DNA of 45,050 nucleotides from Colidextribacter sp. OB.20 (GCF_009911595.1 NZ_QWKG01000034.1:1-45050), one strand, 5' to 3'. Shown: positions 14,681 through 21,675, numbered from the stretch's first letter. Translations and numbers: made by a program. The notes: generated from the sequence alone by a model not told the origin.

Positions 14681-15331
14681 ATGTACGTAGAAATTATGAA
14701 ATTTGGCCGTGAAGAGCGCGTCGGATGCACAAGCCTGGATGTGGCGGAGACATTTGGGAAAGAGCATAAGCACGTCCTGCGTGACATCCGTGAATTGGGT
14801 TGCAGCGAGGAGTTTAATCAGTCCAATTTTGGGCCGATCTCCTACACCGACAGTATGAACCGAAAACAAGACGCTATTGTGATGACCCGTGATGGATTCA
14901 CTCTCTTGGTCATGGGCTACACCGGCGAGTTGGCTATGAAGTTCAAAGAGGCATATATCAAGCAGTTCAATGCTATGGAGGAAGCGCTCCGGGGTAAGCT
15001 TATCGAGCGGCAAAAGGGCATCGCCGTCCGGCAGGCCCTGACCAAAGCCCTCCAGCAGTCTACTGAGGACGCCAGGATGCACGGACATGCCTACTCTACC
15101 TATACTAATTGCATTTATAAGGTCCTATTCAACATGAACGCCAACCAACTGCGGGAAAAGTTCGGTATTGGGAAAAAGGAAAACCTGCGGGACTGTTTCA
15201 CTACAGAGGAACTGCGGGCAGTCCAGTCCATGGAGTGTCTGGTCAGCGGGTTGGTAGACTGTGGATGGGAATATGACCAAGTGAAGGCGTTCATTCAGAA
15301 AAACAATTCCCTCAACCAGCTCGCCGCATAA
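14681..15331 (+). CDS. Rha-family phage regulator
   Basis: 216 residues from ATG 14681. The pRha domain is clear: TSLDVAETFGKEHKHVLRDIRELGCSEEFNQSNF, YTDSMNRKQDAIVMTRDGFTLLVMGYTGELAMKFKEAYIKQFNAME. A distinct C-terminal domain (YSTYTNCIYKVLFNMNANQLREKFG) follows, typical of Firmicutes members. Rha proteins influence phage development; repressor or antirepressor action is usually assumed. It is transcribed after the motif at 14618. Confidence 0.85.
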   Translation: MYVEIMKFGREERVGCTSLDVAETFGKEHKHVLRDIRELGCSEEFNQSNFGPISYTDSMNRKQDAIVMTRDGFTLLVMGYTGELAMKFKEAYIKQFNAMEEALRGKLIERQKGIAVRQALTKALQQSTEDARMHGHAYSTYTNCIYKVLFNMNANQLREKFGIGKKENLRDCFTTEELRAVQSMECLVSGLVDCGWEYDQVKAFIQKNNSLNQLAA

Positions 15332-15348
15332 AATTTTTTAAAAACCTC

Positions 15349-15391
15349 TTGACTTTTTGCGGACGCAGTATTATATTAAGTGCGGACGCAG
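15349..15391 (+). promoter_or_regulatory. Promoter with two operator repeats (cassette A)
   Basis: TTGACT 15349-15354, 17-base spacer, TATATT 15372-15377. The 11-base TGCGGACGCAG occurs at 15358-15368 (inside the spacer) and again at 15381-15391, a 23-base step. TGCG..CGCA is partly palindromic. The geometry suggests autorepression by the ribbon-helix-helix-like product just downstream. The same design, with a different operator sequence, is at 32317-32359. Confidence 0.8.
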
Positions 15392-15402
15392 AAAGTGAGG
15401 TG

Positions 15403-15573
15403 ATGAAAGTGTCCCCCAGAACAGGAAGACCGCCCATAGAAAACCCGAGGAGTGCAAGTATTCACATAAGAGTAACCCAAGTAGAAAAGGATGAAATTAT
15501 GGAATATTGCAAGGAATCAAAGAAAACTTGTTTGGATTTGATAAAAATTGGGATAAAGGCGGATAAAAAGTAA
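15403..15573 (+). CDS. Ribbon-helix-helix-like small regulator (cassette A)
   Basis: 56 residues from ATG 15403 behind GAGGTG. RTGRPPIENPRSASIHIRVTQVEKDEIMEYCKESKKTCLDLIKIGI fits a short beta strand plus two helices, as in CopG/Arc proteins. The upstream promoter holds two copies of an operator-like repeat, consistent with self-repression. It is followed by a two-hairpin leader and a 72-residue gene, as in cassette B. Confidence 0.65.
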   Translation: MKVSPRTGRPPIENPRSASIHIRVTQVEKDEIMEYCKESKKTCLDLIKIGIKADKK

Positions 15574-15574
15574 A

Positions 15575-15665
15575 GGGGTTCGGCCCTCCGTGACAAGAAC
15601 GACCGAAACCCTAAATCACCACCACCGAAGTGAGGCTAAATCTATTATAGCCTCTCTTTCGGTGG
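15575..15665 (+). promoter_or_regulatory. Two-hairpin leader RNA (cassette A)
   Basis: Hairpin 1: GGGGTTCGG/CCGAAACCC (15575-15583/15603-15611, one mismatch) with a loop containing CCGTGACAAGAACG. Hairpin 2: CCACCGAA/TTCGGTGG (15622-15629/15658-15665) with inner GAGGCTA/TAGCCTC. The ribosome site AAGAGGAGG follows at 15671, and CCTCT of hairpin 2 could pair with it. The equivalent region at 32553-32629 has the same two hairpins and a shared TGACAAG loop. A translational or transcriptional switch is inferred. Confidence 0.65.
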
Positions 15666-15688
15666 AAATCAAGAGGAGGATTTTCACT

Positions 15689-15907
15689 ATGAACAAACTT
15701 ATGTCTATTGGAAATCTCGAAGACATCATGAACCGGTTGAACGGATGCCGCTCCCTGGTAAATATGCTTATGGAAGTTGCGGAAGTATCTTCTATTCCGG
15801 TGGACGCACTGAGCGGTATAAGCGACCTACTAGCGATGATTTGCCGGGACTTCCAGGCGGATATCGACTGCTCGGATGATGTTTCTGAGGCGAAGAAAAC
15901 CGCATAG
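15689..15907 (+). CDS. 72-residue protein (cassette A)
   Basis: ATG 15689 with GAGGAGG spaced 9 bases upstream. The protein is helical (MNKLMSIGNLEDIMNRLNGCRSLVNMLMEVAEV...), without membrane segments or known motifs. It lies between the leader and a BRO-type gene. The cassette B protein at the same place also has 72 residues but no clear sequence similarity. Function unknown. Confidence 0.65.
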   Translation: MNKLMSIGNLEDIMNRLNGCRSLVNMLMEVAEVSSIPVDALSGISDLLAMICRDFQADIDCSDDVSEAKKTA

Positions 15908-16570
15908 GTAATTTAAGGAGGCTATTACATAAATGAGATTATGATTTTTAACAACCCAGAGTTTGGGACTGTCCGAACACTGAAAGAGAACGGCGCAGTG
16001 CTGTTTTCGGCTACAGATGTAGCAAGGGCATTGGGATATAGTAATCCCTATGATGCAATCTCCCGTCATTGCAAGGGGGCACTGAGTAGCAAGGATGATA
16101 TGGACACCAGCGGCCCGACCTACCTGGGCAAGGCGCTGAATCAGAGGCTGGACCTGCTTGCGGTTTGTAGTCATCAGGTCGGCAAACTCGTCAATGATGA
16201 CGTAGACCTGTCCTCCGCCCCATTTCTTGGCCCTCTGGCGCTGCATAAGGCGGTATCTGTCCTCTGTCAGGCTCATGGCATGCTCCAATGCCTGAACCAT
16301 TTCGGCGGGCTCTGAGGCGTATCTGAGTGTATGTGGGAGTTCCTTGTAGTCCACCAGCTTGACCCGCTTCGGGTCGATGAAGATAAAGCCGACGCTGTTC
16401 TTGCTCTCGGCGCTCAGCGGAAACTTACAGAGGGCGGTATAGATCAGCGCGTTGATAACCACGCTTTTACCGCTTCCGGTGGCTCCAGCTACCATTAAAT
16501 GAGGCTGGGAAAGCATATCTTGATATAGGGTATAACGCTCTCCTGCGGGCGTTGTCCATGTGCGGCTCAT
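15830..16570 (-). pseudogene. FtsK/SpoIIIE-like translocase fragment
   Basis: On the minus strand, residues 1-163 are FtsK-like: Walker A GATGSGKS (29-36), FIFIDPKRVKL, Walker B YVIIDEFADLM (123-133), GRAAGVHIILATQ ending at 16082. After that the frame continues as antisense of the BRO gene with no FtsK resemblance. Both the N-terminal membrane or gamma parts and the end of the ATPase domain are absent. FtsK-like ATPases of this compact type belong to conjugative or mobilisable elements, so this is probably the end of a foreign module. Confidence 0.75.
15929..16315 (+). pseudogene. BRO-type antirepressor, start mutated and C-terminus lost
   Basis: The BRO N-terminal domain is clear: IFNNPEFGTVRTL...VLFSATDVARALGYSNPYDAISRHCKG (to 16078). 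Then the reading frame runs antisense through a FtsK-like gene to 16315. A good AAGGAGG (15915-15921) is spaced for position 15929, where ATA stands instead of ATG (frame I-N-E-I-M); the first ATG is 15941. A full BRO antirepressor has 200 or more residues, so the gene is broken at a recombination joint near 16079-16085. Confidence 0.75.
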
Positions 16571-16731
16571 TGTGCGGCCGCCTTTGCTTTGATAATAATG
16601 CTTGCGATATTTTTAACCGTGGATTTCTCCCAGCCTGCTACCCATTCTAAAGTCCTTTTTTCCCCTTGGGTCAAGTCGATACCAGCTATGGCATCGGTCA
16701 AAAATTCCAGATATTCGTTGTCGACTTTCAT
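16567..16731 (-). CDS. Small helical protein in leftward operon
   Basis: 54 residues, MKVDNEYLEFLTDAIAGIDLTQG to KAKAAAQ, all helical. Its start overlaps the stop of the 75-residue gene (ATGA), and its stop overlaps the FtsK-like start (ATGA), which proves co-translation in a leftward operon. No family is recognised. Confidence 0.6.
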   Translation of the reverse strand: MKVDNEYLEFLTDAIAGIDLTQGEKRTLEWVAGWEKSTVKNIASIIIKAKAAAQ

Positions 16732-16955
16732 GCTGTGGCCTCCTCTCTATGCCGCTCAATAAATGTAAGCTTTGCGATCTTGCCCTTGTTCATCAGGGGA
16801 TAGAGCTGTTTCATGGCTCTTTTGATGCCATCAGCAGGGCCGTCGAAGTCCTCGTAAAAATAATAGATTGTGTTGCCGTTTGGGCTGACACATTCCACGC
16901 CAATTCCGGAAATATCCTTGCGGTCAAGTTTGGCGTTAAGCTGTTCTCTTGTCAT
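16728..16955 (-). CDS. 75-residue protein in leftward operon
   Basis: ATG at 16955 with AAGGAGAAG just upstream on the minus strand. The sequence MTREQLNAKLDRKDISGIGVEC... GNTIYYFYEDFDGPADGIKRAMKQLYPLMNKGKIAKL has a mixed alpha/beta pattern and no known motif. It is coupled by ATGA to the next gene. Conserved companions of FtsK-like genes in mobile elements look like this, but function is unknown. Confidence 0.6.
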   Translation of the reverse strand: MTREQLNAKLDRKDISGIGVECVSPNGNTIYYFYEDFDGPADGIKRAMKQLYPLMNKGKIAKLTFIERHREEATA

Positions 16956-17075
16956 TATAACTTCTCCTTGATTTTTGGAGGCAGAACGGCTATAATATAG
17001 CTTGCCCCCTCTGTTTGTGTAGTGCTTCGGTGGTGGCCCCGCCTCATTACGTGTTTGCGGCACGGAGGCGGGTTA

Positions 17076-17267
17076 TTATTGGTCCAGGGCCTCTATTGCC
17101 CTTTGGAGAAACTCAGGCTTGCTGATGCCCTCTTTTGTGGTGTAATCTTCTATTCGCTGAGATAGGTCTGGTTTCACTCTGGCGGAAAATTGCCGATATA
17201 CTTTTTTGTTGTATCGGGCTTTTACCTCGCTGCTGGTGTGGGTCTTGCGCTTCGTTTCTGTTTCTAT
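17076..17267 (-). CDS. Arc/RHH-like protein with ATA at the start position
   Basis: Frame of 63 codons on the minus strand. KARYNKKVYRQFSARVKPDLSQRIEDYTTKEGISKPEFLQRAIEAL is a clear ribbon-helix-helix. AAAGGAGGG lies at normal distance upstream of ATA (17267-17265) and there is no ATG, GTG or TTG near it. Either AUA is used as a weak start or the gene has been silenced by one base change. It follows the 46-residue gene and a hairpin. Confidence 0.6.
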   Translation of the reverse strand: METETKRKTHTSSEVKARYNKKVYRQFSARVKPDLSQRIEDYTTKEGISKPEFLQRAIEALDQ

Positions 17268-17290
17268 GGCTTTTCCCTCCTTTTAGGGAG

Positions 17291-17312
17291 CGGGGCCGGT
17301 TCCCCGGCCCCG
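17291..17312 (+). terminator. Strong 9-bp hairpin in leftward operon
   Basis: CGGGGCCGG-TTCC-CCGGCCCCG, perfect, with TTTGTCTT on the plus side. Read on the minus strand it lies between the 46-residue gene and the ribbon-helix-helix gene and lacks a U-run, so it may attenuate rather than stop leftward transcription. On the plus strand it could stop rightward readthrough. Confidence 0.55.
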
Positions 17313-17318
17313 TTTGTC

Positions 17319-17459
17319 TTACTGTTGCATACCTGCAATATAAGCGTCGATAATTGCTTCGGTTGCCTTGTAAGTCTCTTCGTCCTGCTTCTCCTTAAAA
17401 AGAAGCTTCAAATCGTACGCCATCGACTTTTTGGCATCCTGTCTCTCGGATTCAGTCAT
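17319..17459 (-). CDS. 46-residue protein, first gene of leftward operon
   Basis: MTESERQDAKKSMAYDLKLLFKEKQDEETYKATEAIIDAYIAGMQQ in outline: a charged helix ending in AYIAGMQQ. Start at 17459 with GGAGG spaced 8 bases and a good promoter 32 bases upstream. Short proteins of this look often accompany mobile-element regulators. Function unknown. Confidence 0.6.
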   Translation of the reverse strand: MTESERQDAKKSMAYDLKLLFKEKQDEETYKATEAIIDAYIAGMQQ

Positions 17460-17490
17460 TACTTAGTCCTCCTTTCTTTAAGATGGTCTA

Positions 17491-17519
17491 ATTGTAACAT
17501 ACTACTAGCAGTATGGCAA
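17491..17519 (-). promoter_or_regulatory. Leftward promoter with palindromic operator
   Basis: On the minus strand: TTGCCA (17519-17514), 17-base spacer, TACAAT (17496-17491). The spacer is almost filled by ATACT-N-CTAG-N-AGTAT, a 16-base near-palindrome at 17499-17514, well placed to block RNA polymerase when bound. The operon's ribbon-helix-helix protein is a natural candidate repressor. Confidence 0.75.
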
Positions 17520-18272
17520 TGGTTTTTTCAAGGTTCTTAAATTTCTTTCCGCTCTCACTTCTGCGGTGCTCTCTGTTGCCCTCTCTGGCGGGGCTGGCCT
17601 GCGTCAATCTGTTTTCCTCTGGAGCGTTCGCAGGTCTCCAGGTTGCGTCTTGTGCGGGCTTCCGGCTGCCCGTTGCGCTCTTACGTGCTGTTACTGCCGG
17701 TTTAAGCTGCACCTTGCGGTGATGGTATCCTTTACCCATGAGCGCCCGCTGGATTTCTCCGGCGGCTGGGCTTGCACCAGCGGCGGCGGATGCCGTCGGC
17801 CTTGCGGGCTAACTTATAGGCGCATATTCATACCTTGCGACTGTATGACTGTGGTAATATTAATATGTCACAGCTTTTATTTTGTGGATGTGGTGGAGAT
17901 GGAGAGATTGTTAATCCATTAACAAAGTGGAGGTGCTCAAAAAGAACGTGATTTTGTAAATTATATAATATAATTTTAATATTGGATTACATGGTGTATA
18001 AAACTATATTTGAAGGGGGCGGTTTGCATAAAATCATGCGAACGAATGAATACTAAAATCTCTTGTGCATTATGCTATAAATACTTCCATGTATTGGTAA
18101 ATCAGGCTTATTTCGGTCAACAAAATTATATTTTTGTTGATCTGATGCGGTTAAACTCATTGTGACACAGCTATTTTTTGTTGGGGACCCACTACCGGCA
18201 CCCCTGGGGGATATCTGAGCTTTCTTTTGGTGTTGGTTAACCCCTCAACCACCGAAAAAATAAAAAAGCCCC
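17520..18272. other. Long gene-poor stretch between divergent promoters
   Basis: The first 320 bases are GC-rich and hold overlapping open frames on both strands with no ribosome site or family resemblance. A minus-strand frame at 17488-17739 (basic, starting MGKGYHHRK) is the best of them but overlaps the leftward promoter. From about 17820 the DNA turns AT-rich with small inverted repeats (CTGTG...CACAG near 17856-17876; CAACAAAA...TTTTTGTTG near 18118-18141). No gene is called; it could be the remnant of a mobile-element end. Confidence 0.5.
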
Positions 18273-18301
18273 TTGACTAACATCCAAACGAGTGATATAA
18301 T
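18273..18301 (+). promoter_or_regulatory. Strong sigma-70-type promoter
   Basis: TTGACT 18273-18278, 17-base spacer, TATAAT 18296-18301, with more TATAAT/TATAAA downstream. It lies 33 bases before the GTG of the small regulator at 18334 and faces the RepL-like gene. Confidence 0.8.
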
Positions 18302-18333
18302 ATAATTGGTATAAAATAGGTGGTGAAGGAGAA

Positions 18334-18591
18334 GTGACCCTTTCAGAGGCGTTAAAAACGATGTCAAAGCGGTCGAAGTTGCCGTATAAATTATGGGCAG
18401 AAAAGGCTGGTTGTGTTACATACGGCGTTATATCTTCACCGATAAACCGCAATGACAGCAAAGTATCGACGCTGGTGAAGTTGGCGAACGCTGCCGGGTA
18501 CGACGTATTGTTGGTGCGCAGACACCAACTGGAGCCAGAGGAGCCGATTGTGATAGACCAAGTTGGGAAGAAGGGAACGGCAGAAGATTGA
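18334..18591 (+). CDS. Helix-turn-helix-like small regulator
   Basis: 85 residues, GTG start behind GAAGGAGAA. The pattern TLSEALKTMSKRSKLPYKLWAEKAG...SPINRNDSKVSTLVKLANAAGYDVLLVRR is XRE-like (the end 'KVSTLVKLANAAGYDVLL' is typical). The product could control the RepL gene or the promoter it is made from. No extra domain. Confidence 0.65.
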   Translation: MTLSEALKTMSKRSKLPYKLWAEKAGCVTYGVISSPINRNDSKVSTLVKLANAAGYDVLLVRRHQLEPEEPIVIDQVGKKGTAED

Positions 18592-18684
18592 GGCGAAAAA
18601 AGCTGCCGTTATAGAAAAGAGGGAAATTGACCCCGAAAAATCAGGTCTATCCATTCTGCCGCAACGGATTTACGGTTTTTTCAT

Positions 18685-18747
18685 CTTGTCATTTTTTGAC
18701 AAGGATTCGTGCGTTTTTTGACAAGACATACTGCGTTTTTTGACAAG
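18685..18747 (+). repeat. Three 22-bp iterons upstream of the RepL-like gene
   Basis: TTTTTTGACAAG occurs at 18692, 18714 and 18736, an exact 22-base step (two helical turns). Copies 2 and 3 are preceded by TGCG or GTGCG, and copy 1 forms an inverted repeat with CTTGTCA at 18685-18691. They end 21 bases before the RepL start. Such arrays are the binding sites of plasmid replication proteins; alternatively they regulate the gene. Function inferred. Confidence 0.75.
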
Positions 18748-18768
18748 AAGGAGTGAGGTGGTAGCTCA

Positions 18769-19182
18769 GTGAGGCCGGTTCGGACCGTGATAGAGTTGAG
18801 CGATCTAACAGGTGAGATAAAGAGCCAATCCACGGTCTATGTCTCTCCGGCAAAGAGTGAGCCACCCTACGTGAAGGTCTATCTGGACAGTTTGCCCAAT
18901 CTTACGGAAATGCCTATGTACTGCTGGCCAATACTGTGGTGGATGATTCGGATGCTCCCCTACGCCAACGCAGAACAGGTATTTGAGTTTGGTGCTCCAA
19001 TGCGTCGGAAGGCCGCTGGAGAACTTGGCGTCAGCGTGAGCCGGGTAGACCACGCCGTTTCTGACTTTCTGAAATGCGGAGTATTGCTTCGAATGGACCG
19101 AGGCCTATATCAGTTTAACCCGGTATTTTTTGCCCGTGGAGAGTGGAAGGATATCCAAAAGCTGCGTTCCTGTTGGGAATAG
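18769..19182 (+). CDS. RepL-like plasmid replication protein
   Basis: 137 residues, GTG start with GAAGGAGTGAGGTGG upstream. The pattern VKVYLDSLPNLTEM, then a winged helix (KAAGELGVSVSRVDHAVSDFLKCGVLLRMDRGLYQFNP) and the end FFARGEWKDIQKLR match the RepL family of Firmicutes plasmids (NP...F.KG.WKDI). It is somewhat short but complete. The 22-bp iterons upstream support a replication or copy-control role. It is a second initiator besides the DnaD-type protein at 4797. Confidence 0.7.
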   Translation: MRPVRTVIELSDLTGEIKSQSTVYVSPAKSEPPYVKVYLDSLPNLTEMPMYCWPILWWMIRMLPYANAEQVFEFGAPMRRKAAGELGVSVSRVDHAVSDFLKCGVLLRMDRGLYQFNPVFFARGEWKDIQKLRSCWE

Positions 19183-19224
19183 CATTTTTCAAAAATTTTT
19201 CAAAAAACAAAAAGGTGGTGGAAT

Positions 19225-19662
19225 GTGAACTACTTAGGGATAGACCCCGGAAAGAGCGGGGCGCTGGCGACGATCCTTGAAAACGGTACGGTGGAGCTAT
19301 TTGGTTTTTCAGAGGATACGTATAAGGAATCACTGTCTTATCTGCAAGGAACAGAATGCAGGTGCTGCTTGGAACGTGTTGGAGCGATGCCGGGCCAGGG
19401 CGTGACCTCTATGTTCAAGTTTGGAGAGAACTTCGGATTCATACAGGGGCTGCTTGCGGCTTACTCGATTCCGTATGAGCTGGTAACTCCTCAGAAATGG
19501 AAAAAGGAGTTTCAGGTAACTGGGGATAAGAACAGTTCCATTGCCGTGTGCAGACGTTTGTTCCCGGACGTGTTTCTGCGGAGGACGGACCGATGCAGGA
19601 AAGACGATGACGGATATGCGGAGGCGCTATTGATGGCAGAATACGCAAGGAGGAAACTGTGA
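19225..19662 (+). CDS. RuvC-like nuclease (RNase H fold)
   Basis: 145 residues, GTG start behind AAAGGTGGTGG. D6 in LGIDPGKSG, E50 in CCLERVG and D127-D129/E133 in RKDDDGYAEALLMAEYAR are the acidic residues of RuvC-like endonucleases. The length is close to bacterial RuvC. Such genes precede the large terminase in many clostridial phages, where they may trim branches from concatemers before packaging. Confidence 0.8.
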   Translation: MNYLGIDPGKSGALATILENGTVELFGFSEDTYKESLSYLQGTECRCCLERVGAMPGQGVTSMFKFGENFGFIQGLLAAYSIPYELVTPQKWKKEFQVTGDKNSSIAVCRRLFPDVFLRRTDRCRKDDDGYAEALLMAEYARRKL

Positions 19663-19665
19663 AGT

Positions 19666-21309
19666 ATGAACCTAAAGGAACTAGCTATAAAAGCCGCTGG
19701 GAAAGACCTGTCCGACCCTTCGGCGCTGGGGGACTACTTCGAGATCATCAGGCTGCTGGAGGCTGACGACTTCGACGCTGCACACCGGCGCAATAAGGAA
19801 GTACGGCGGCTGTCCGGAAAGTATGCCGTGGAGCAAGGCAGCGCCCGGATGCTGGAGCTGAACAAGCGGTCGCTGCTGTTTGATGCGCCCTATGACTTCG
19901 ATTGCTTTTTGAGATACATAGAATGGGGCAGAGAACCAAGCAAACGGTTTTATATGCCACGTAGACGGGTTTTGCAACCTATTGTCACAGCGTTCCAGGA
20001 AGTTGCAGACGGGAAACTCGATCTACTTACAGTGAGCCAGCCGAAAAGAACAGGAAAGAGCACGATTGGCACGTGGTTCGGGTTATTTCTTGGTGGACGG
20101 GAGCCAAATGGTTCTTCCGTCCTTTGCGGTGCTGGCAATGACCTGGTGAAATCATTTTACAATGGGATGCTTGACGTTTTGCAAAAGCCGGAAGAATACT
20201 TGTTTTATGAAGTATTCCCGGAAGCCAAACTGATAGCAACCAATGCAGATGAAAAGACTATCCACCTTGGAAAGAAGAAGCGGTTTGCAACCTTCACTTG
20301 TCGAAGTATTGACGGGGCGTTGACTGGTTCAACAGAGGCAACACCCAAAGGATTTATGTACCTGGATGATCTTGTATCTGATGAAGTGGAGGCGAATAAC
20401 AGGAGCCGCCTTGATACCCTGTGGGATAAAGTGCGCGGCGATCTTCTGGGCCGCCGGTTGGAAGGATGCCCGATTGTGGCGCAAGGCACCCGTTATAGCC
20501 TCTATGACCCACTGGGGCGCTTGCAAGAGATAGCTCCGACAATGAGATGGAGAACGAAGGTTTTGGAAATCCCGGCCCTTGACCCTGTGACAGACGAAAG
20601 CAATTTTTCTGTTGTGTTGGACGGAAAGCCAATGTTCACGACAGAGTATTACCGCCGGGAGCGTGAACTTGTTACCCCTGTTCAGTGGGCTAGCCAATTC
20701 CAACAGGAGCCGTTTGAGGCAAAGGGCCTACTGTTCCCAGAGAATGAGTTGAACCGATATTTTGAACTTCCGGTTGACCGTGACCCGGACGCAATTATTG
20801 CCGTGTGTGATACTGCGGAGGGCGGGGGAGACAGTGTGATGTTGCCGATAGCTTATATTTACGGCGAGGATGTGTTTATCGAAGATGTGGTATTTGACAA
20901 CAGCACCCCGGAGCATACAAAACCTCAATGCGCAAAGAAGCTGGTAGACCACAAGGTATCCGTGGCGACCTTCGAGAGCAATAACGCCGGTTCTTACTAT
21001 GCTCGTGACGTGAAGGAGCTGGTAAAGAAGCAGGGCGGGAAAATCAGTATGCGGTCGAAGCGGACTATCAGTAACAAGCAGACCCGGATTGAAATGGCCT
21101 CCGATGGTATCATCAAGCATTTTTACTTCAAGGATAAATCCCTTTATAAGCCGCAGAGCCAGTATGGATTGATGATGCGGGAGCTTGTGACCTACACCAG
21201 AACGGGGAAAGTACCTCACGACGATGCACCGGACGGTTTAAGCCTCCTAGAAAACGAAATCAGGTCGTTAGTTGGAAATAAGGTTGAGGTTTTTCAAAGA
21301 CCGTTATAA
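19666..21309 (+). CDS. Terminase large subunit (intact)
   Basis: 547 residues. Walker A QPKRTGKST (125-133), Walker B GFMYLDDLVSD (229-239), nuclease acidic motif AVCDTAEGGGDS (about 375-387), a second acidic strand ATFESNNAG, and the last motif HDDAPDGLSLLENEI. This is the packaging motor: ATPase that pumps DNA and nuclease that cuts it. It is unlike the fragment at 13594, so two terminase types met in this genome. It starts three bases after the RuvC-like stop. Confidence 0.9.
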   Translation: MNLKELAIKAAGKDLSDPSALGDYFEIIRLLEADDFDAAHRRNKEVRRLSGKYAVEQGSARMLELNKRSLLFDAPYDFDCFLRYIEWGREPSKRFYMPRRRVLQPIVTAFQEVADGKLDLLTVSQPKRTGKSTIGTWFGLFLGGREPNGSSVLCGAGNDLVKSFYNGMLDVLQKPEEYLFYEVFPEAKLIATNADEKTIHLGKKKRFATFTCRSIDGALTGSTEATPKGFMYLDDLVSDEVEANNRSRLDTLWDKVRGDLLGRRLEGCPIVAQGTRYSLYDPLGRLQEIAPTMRWRTKVLEIPALDPVTDESNFSVVLDGKPMFTTEYYRRERELVTPVQWASQFQQEPFEAKGLLFPENELNRYFELPVDRDPDAIIAVCDTAEGGGDSVMLPIAYIYGEDVFIEDVVFDNSTPEHTKPQCAKKLVDHKVSVATFESNNAGSYYARDVKELVKKQGGKISMRSKRTISNKQTRIEMASDGIIKHFYFKDKSLYKPQSQYGLMMRELVTYTRTGKVPHDDAPDGLSLLENEIRSLVGNKVEVFQRPL

Positions 21310-21312
21310 TAA

Positions 21313-21459
21313 GATACCTATGGCAAGAATTTCCCTCCAAAGAAATGCAAGGTTTGTGGAAAAGAGTTTATTCCGAAAATATCCAGGCAGTTATATTGCG
21401 GGGAGAAGTGTAGAGCAACCTCGAAAAGAGCTTGGTTTAAGAAGCGGAAATCAGAATAA
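21313..21459 (+). pseudogene. Zinc-finger fragment in terminase frame after two stop codons
   Basis: Directly after TAA TAA of the terminase, the same frame stays open: DTYGKNFPPKKCKVCGKEF, then LYCGEKCRATSKRAWFKKRKSE and a stop at 21457. CxxC...CxxxC is a clear small zinc finger seen as separate proteins in phages. No ATG, GTG or TTG precedes it. Either a remnant of a gene that lost its start, or a readthrough extension of the terminase, which two consecutive stops make unlikely. Confidence 0.5.
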
Positions 21460-21476
21460 AAACTCAAAAAAATGTA

Positions 21477-21505
21477 TTGACTTTCGGTCAACAAAAGTAT
21501 AAAAT
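21477..21505 (+). promoter_or_regulatory. Promoter with inverted repeat at -35
   Basis: TTGACT 21477-21482, 17-base spacer, TAAAAT 21500-21505 (TATAAA overlaps). TTGAC...GTCAA at 21477-21491 makes a small operator-like inverted repeat over the -35 box. It drives the 45-residue gene and perhaps the head genes. Confidence 0.65.
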
Positions 21506-21537
21506 AAAAGTAAGAAATTGCATTGGGGAGCGTTGCC

Positions 21538-21675
21538 GTGTCGGTAAAACTTACGCCTCAGCATATCGAGGCGATTGAGAAAGCTCTGAACCACAAAGGA
21601 AAGACGGAAGCTGTTGTGCGCTGTGACAATGGTGAGCCAATCGTCCTTCTGGTGGAGAAAAAGAAAATATCGTAA
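21538..21675 (+). CDS. 45-residue protein, GTG start
   Basis: VSVKLTPQHIEAIEKALNHKGKTEAVVRCDNGEPIVLLVEKKKIS in outline: a helix followed by a beta hairpin. GGGGAG at 21525 and the promoter just upstream support it. Small proteins of this pattern precede portal genes in Firmicutes phages. It is followed by a strong terminator, so it can be a separate transcript. Confidence 0.55.
   Translation: MSVKLTPQHIEAIEKALNHKGKTEAVVRCDNGEPIVLLVEKKKIS

Noticed and set aside
17488-17739. Minus-strand basic open frame (MGKGYHHRK...)
   Set aside because: Its end runs through the leftward promoter, it has no ribosome site and no family; kept only as a note in the gene-poor stretch.
17566-17922. Plus-strand open frame of 118 codons
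   Set aside because: Composition is typical of a shadow frame, with no ribosome site and no domain.
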